A stretch of 64,000 bases of DNA from Flavobacterium granuli (lineage in GTDB: Bacteria; Bacteroidota; Bacteroidia; Flavobacteriales; Flavobacteriaceae): contig NZ_FQWO01000002.1 in NCBI RefSeq assembly GCF_900129705.1, positions 186,001-250,000 on the forward strand, written 5' to 3'. Positions 62,528-64,000 of this stretch are shown here, one piece after another. The position numbers were made by a program, and so were the translations under genes. Position 1 is the first letter of the stretch, and every line of letters starts with the position of its first letter. Below the pieces are notes generated by a model. It worked only from the letters and a program-made list of their open reading frames with translations, was not told the DNA's origin and ran no database searches.

Positions 62528-62543
62528 AGTTTCACGTGGAACA
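62528..62543. promoter_or_regulatory. Candidate ParB-binding site (parS-like palindrome)
   Basis: AGTTTCACGTGGAACA matches the widely conserved parS pattern TGTTYCACGTGRAACA at 15 of 16 positions. It is the only CACGTG seen in my reading of the window, and lies just downstream of mnmG, a gene often near parABS and the origin in other bacteria. Binding is untested. Confidence 0.5.
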
Positions 62544-62619
62544 ATGCACATTGCTTTATATTCAATCTTTAGCATAACTAAAAAAAATGGACACCGCGCC
62601 TATATACTACATCACTAAA

Positions 62620-64000
62620 TTATCTTCCCATATAAATCAACAATACCGAAACATCACTTGGAGAAACACCGCTGATACGTGAAGCTTGAGAAATAGTAAC
62701 GGGACGAATTTTACTCAATTTCTGTTTTGCTTCTATCGACATTGATTTAATTTTATTGTAATCAAAATCAGCTGGGATTTTTACATCTTCCAAACGCGTC
62801 AACTTATCCGCATTATTTCTTTCCTTTTCGATATAACCCGAATATTTCACTTGAATTTCCGCTTGCTCTAAAATTTCCTGATCTAATTCGTTTTCTTCGA
62901 TATAGGTTTTAACCTTTTCAAATTTCATGATATCTTCCAAATCAATTTGAGGACGAGAAAAAACCTTAAACATTTTATCCCCTTGCGAAATCAGAGCCGT
63001 TCCTTTTGATTCTAAAATCGGATTCGCTTCCGCAACAGAAATACTGGTTTCTTTGAAAAAGGCAACCATTTTTTCAGACTCATTTAATTTTTGCTCCATT
63101 CGACGCAAACGCTTCTCAGATGCTAAACCAATTTCGTGCGACAAAGGCGTTAATCTAAAATCGGCATTATCTTGACGCAACAAGGTTCTATATTCAGCAC
63201 GAGAAGTAAACATACGATAAGGTTCTTCAGTTCCTTTAGTAATCAAGTCATCAATCAAAACTCCAATATAAGCTTCATCCCTCTTTAAAATTAAAGGCGC
63301 TTTTTCATGTACTTTTAAATGTGCATTAATTCCAGCCATCAATCCTTGAGAAGCCGCTTCTTCATAACCCGTCGTTCCATTGATTTGTCCAGCAAAATAC
63401 AAACCTTCAACCAGCTTTGTTTCCAAAGTATGTTTCAACTGTGTAGGCGGAAAATAATCATATTCTATGGCATATCCAGGACGGAAAAATTTAACCTTTT
63501 CAAAACCCGCAACAGAACTCAACGCTTTAAACTGAATATCCTCCGGAAGCGAAGTAGAAAAACCATTTACATAAACCTCACAGGTATTCCAACCTTCGGG
63601 CTCTACAAACAACTGATGTCTTTCTTTATCAGCAAAACGATTAATCTTATCTTCTATCGAAGGACAATATCTCGGGCCAAGGCTTTTTATTCTTCCATTA
63701 AACATCGGCGAGCGATCAAAACCTTCTCTCAAAATATCATGAACTTGAAGCGAAGTGTAGGTCATATGACAAGACCTTTGATGCACCAACGGAGAAGTCA
63801 AATCCGAATAAGAAAACTTATCCGGCTTAGCATCTCCCTTTTCTTCATTCATTTTGGAATAATCCAAAGAACGACCATCCACACGAGGAGGCGTTCCAGT
63901 TTTCATTCTTCCGGCTTCAAAACCGGCATTCACTAAATCTTCGGTAATTCCATATGCTGCACTTTCACCCGCTCTACCTCCTCCGAATTGTTTTTCACCA
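62620..64000 (-). CDS. mnmG: tRNA uridine 5-carboxymethylaminomethyl modification enzyme (partial, N-terminus beyond window)
   Basis: MnmG, with MnmE, makes the cmnm5 modification at uridine 34 of certain tRNAs. The frame is open from the stop at 62620 to base 64000, so about 459 residues of the C-terminal part are visible. The N-terminal ~160 residues with the FAD GxGxxG motif lie outside. Visible motifs are GEKQFGGGRAGESAA at the edge, RVDGRSLDYSKM, GPRYCPSIEDK, FFRPGYAIEYDYF, GLYFAGQINGTTGYEEAASQG and the C-terminal IPADFDYN and LSKIRPVTISQASRISGVSPSD. The ATG-like GTG at 63933 is internal, not the start. Confidence 0.96.
   Translation of the reverse strand, partial: GEKQFGGGRAGESAAYGITEDLVNAGFEAGRMKTGTPPRVDGRSLDYSKMNEEKGDAKPDKFSYSDLTSPLVHQRSCHMTYTSLQVHDILREGFDRSPMFNGRIKSLGPRYCPSIEDKINRFADKERHQLFVEPEGWNTCEVYVNGFSTSLPEDIQFKALSSVAGFEKVKFFRPGYAIEYDYFPPTQLKHTLETKLVEGLYFAGQINGTTGYEEAASQGLMAGINAHLKVHEKAPLILKRDEAYIGVLIDDLITKGTEEPYRMFTSRAEYRTLLRQDNADFRLTPLSHEIGLASEKRLRRMEQKLNESEKMVAFFKETSISVAEANPILESKGTALISQGDKMFKVFSRPQIDLEDIMKFEKVKTYIEENELDQEILEQAEIQVKYSGYIEKERNNADKLTRLEDVKIPADFDYNKIKSMSIEAKQKLSKIRPVTISQASRISGVSPSDVSVLLIYMGR

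Noticed and set aside
63319..63936. 205-residue plus-strand frame
   Set aside because: Antisense of mnmG; composition not protein-like.
1..64000. CRISPR array, integrase, transposase, tRNA or rRNA genes
   Set aside because: None seen on either strand; the only regular repeats are the in-frame sprD array and short palindromes.

Overview
The window is an AT-rich bacterial chromosome segment that reads as a gliding or type IX secreting member of the Flavobacteriaceae, most likely Flavobacterium. The evidence is a giant SprB-type repeat adhesin with PorP/SprF partners and gliding-motility C-terminal sorting domains, protein families typical of the Bacteroidota (DUF4837, HU-CCDC81/SPOR, HTH-tailed PIF1-like helicase, OmpH), A-rich translation starts without Shine-Dalgarno sequences, and several promoters of the TTG-N17-23-TAnnTTTG type. 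It looks like ordinary chromosome: I found no rRNA, tRNA, CRISPR array, insertion sequence, integrase or phage gene.

Layout. 1-5.0 kb (minus strand): a truncated SpmA-like membrane protein, a 3'-5' exonuclease, an aldehyde dehydrogenase, O6-alkylguanine-DNA alkyltransferase, a cytochrome c lipoprotein and a DinB-like protein. 5.0-11.3 kb (minus): a tightly packed heme operon hemA-hemC-hemD-hemE-(unknown 126-aa gene)-hemF-hemB. 11.5-16.3 kb (plus): an AraC regulator, then hemH, hemJ, an orphan sensor kinase and an enoyl-CoA hydratase. With hemJ as the protoporphyrinogen oxidase, the heme pathway from glutamyl-tRNA to heme is complete here except for hemL. 16.5-26.6 kb: lipid genes (acyl-ACP desaturase, plsC), rnpA, an S41 protease, an acetyltransferase, a DUF4837 lipoprotein, a LysM lytic transglycosylase and pgk.

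26.7-46.7 kb (minus): the centrepiece, a six-gene spr-type operon. It runs from a consensus promoter at 46.74 kb through a small secreted protein, a beta-helix protein, a SprC-like protein, a SprD-like PorP protein carrying a 96-bp in-frame tandem repeat, a 4224-residue SprB-like adhesin and SprF. An approximately 0.9 kb gene-free region follows.

47.6-64.0 kb: DNA polymerase III delta', DoxX, a thioesterase, recA, two related small lipoproteins, an ECF sigma factor overlapping a gene for a protein with both a membrane anchor and an apparent outer-membrane barrel, a second plsC, trpS, dprA, an HU-CCDC81/SPOR protein, a PIF1-like helicase, an OmpH lipoprotein, a methyltransferase, a ParB-site-like palindrome, and mnmG running off the end.

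The items most worth a second look are the sprD minisatellite, the long-period repeats and inserted domain in SprB, the sigma factor with its trans-envelope partner, the cysteine-rich insertion in ferrochelatase, promoters that imply leaderless mRNAs, and the parS-like site next to mnmG. All family assignments are by reading; no database search was run.
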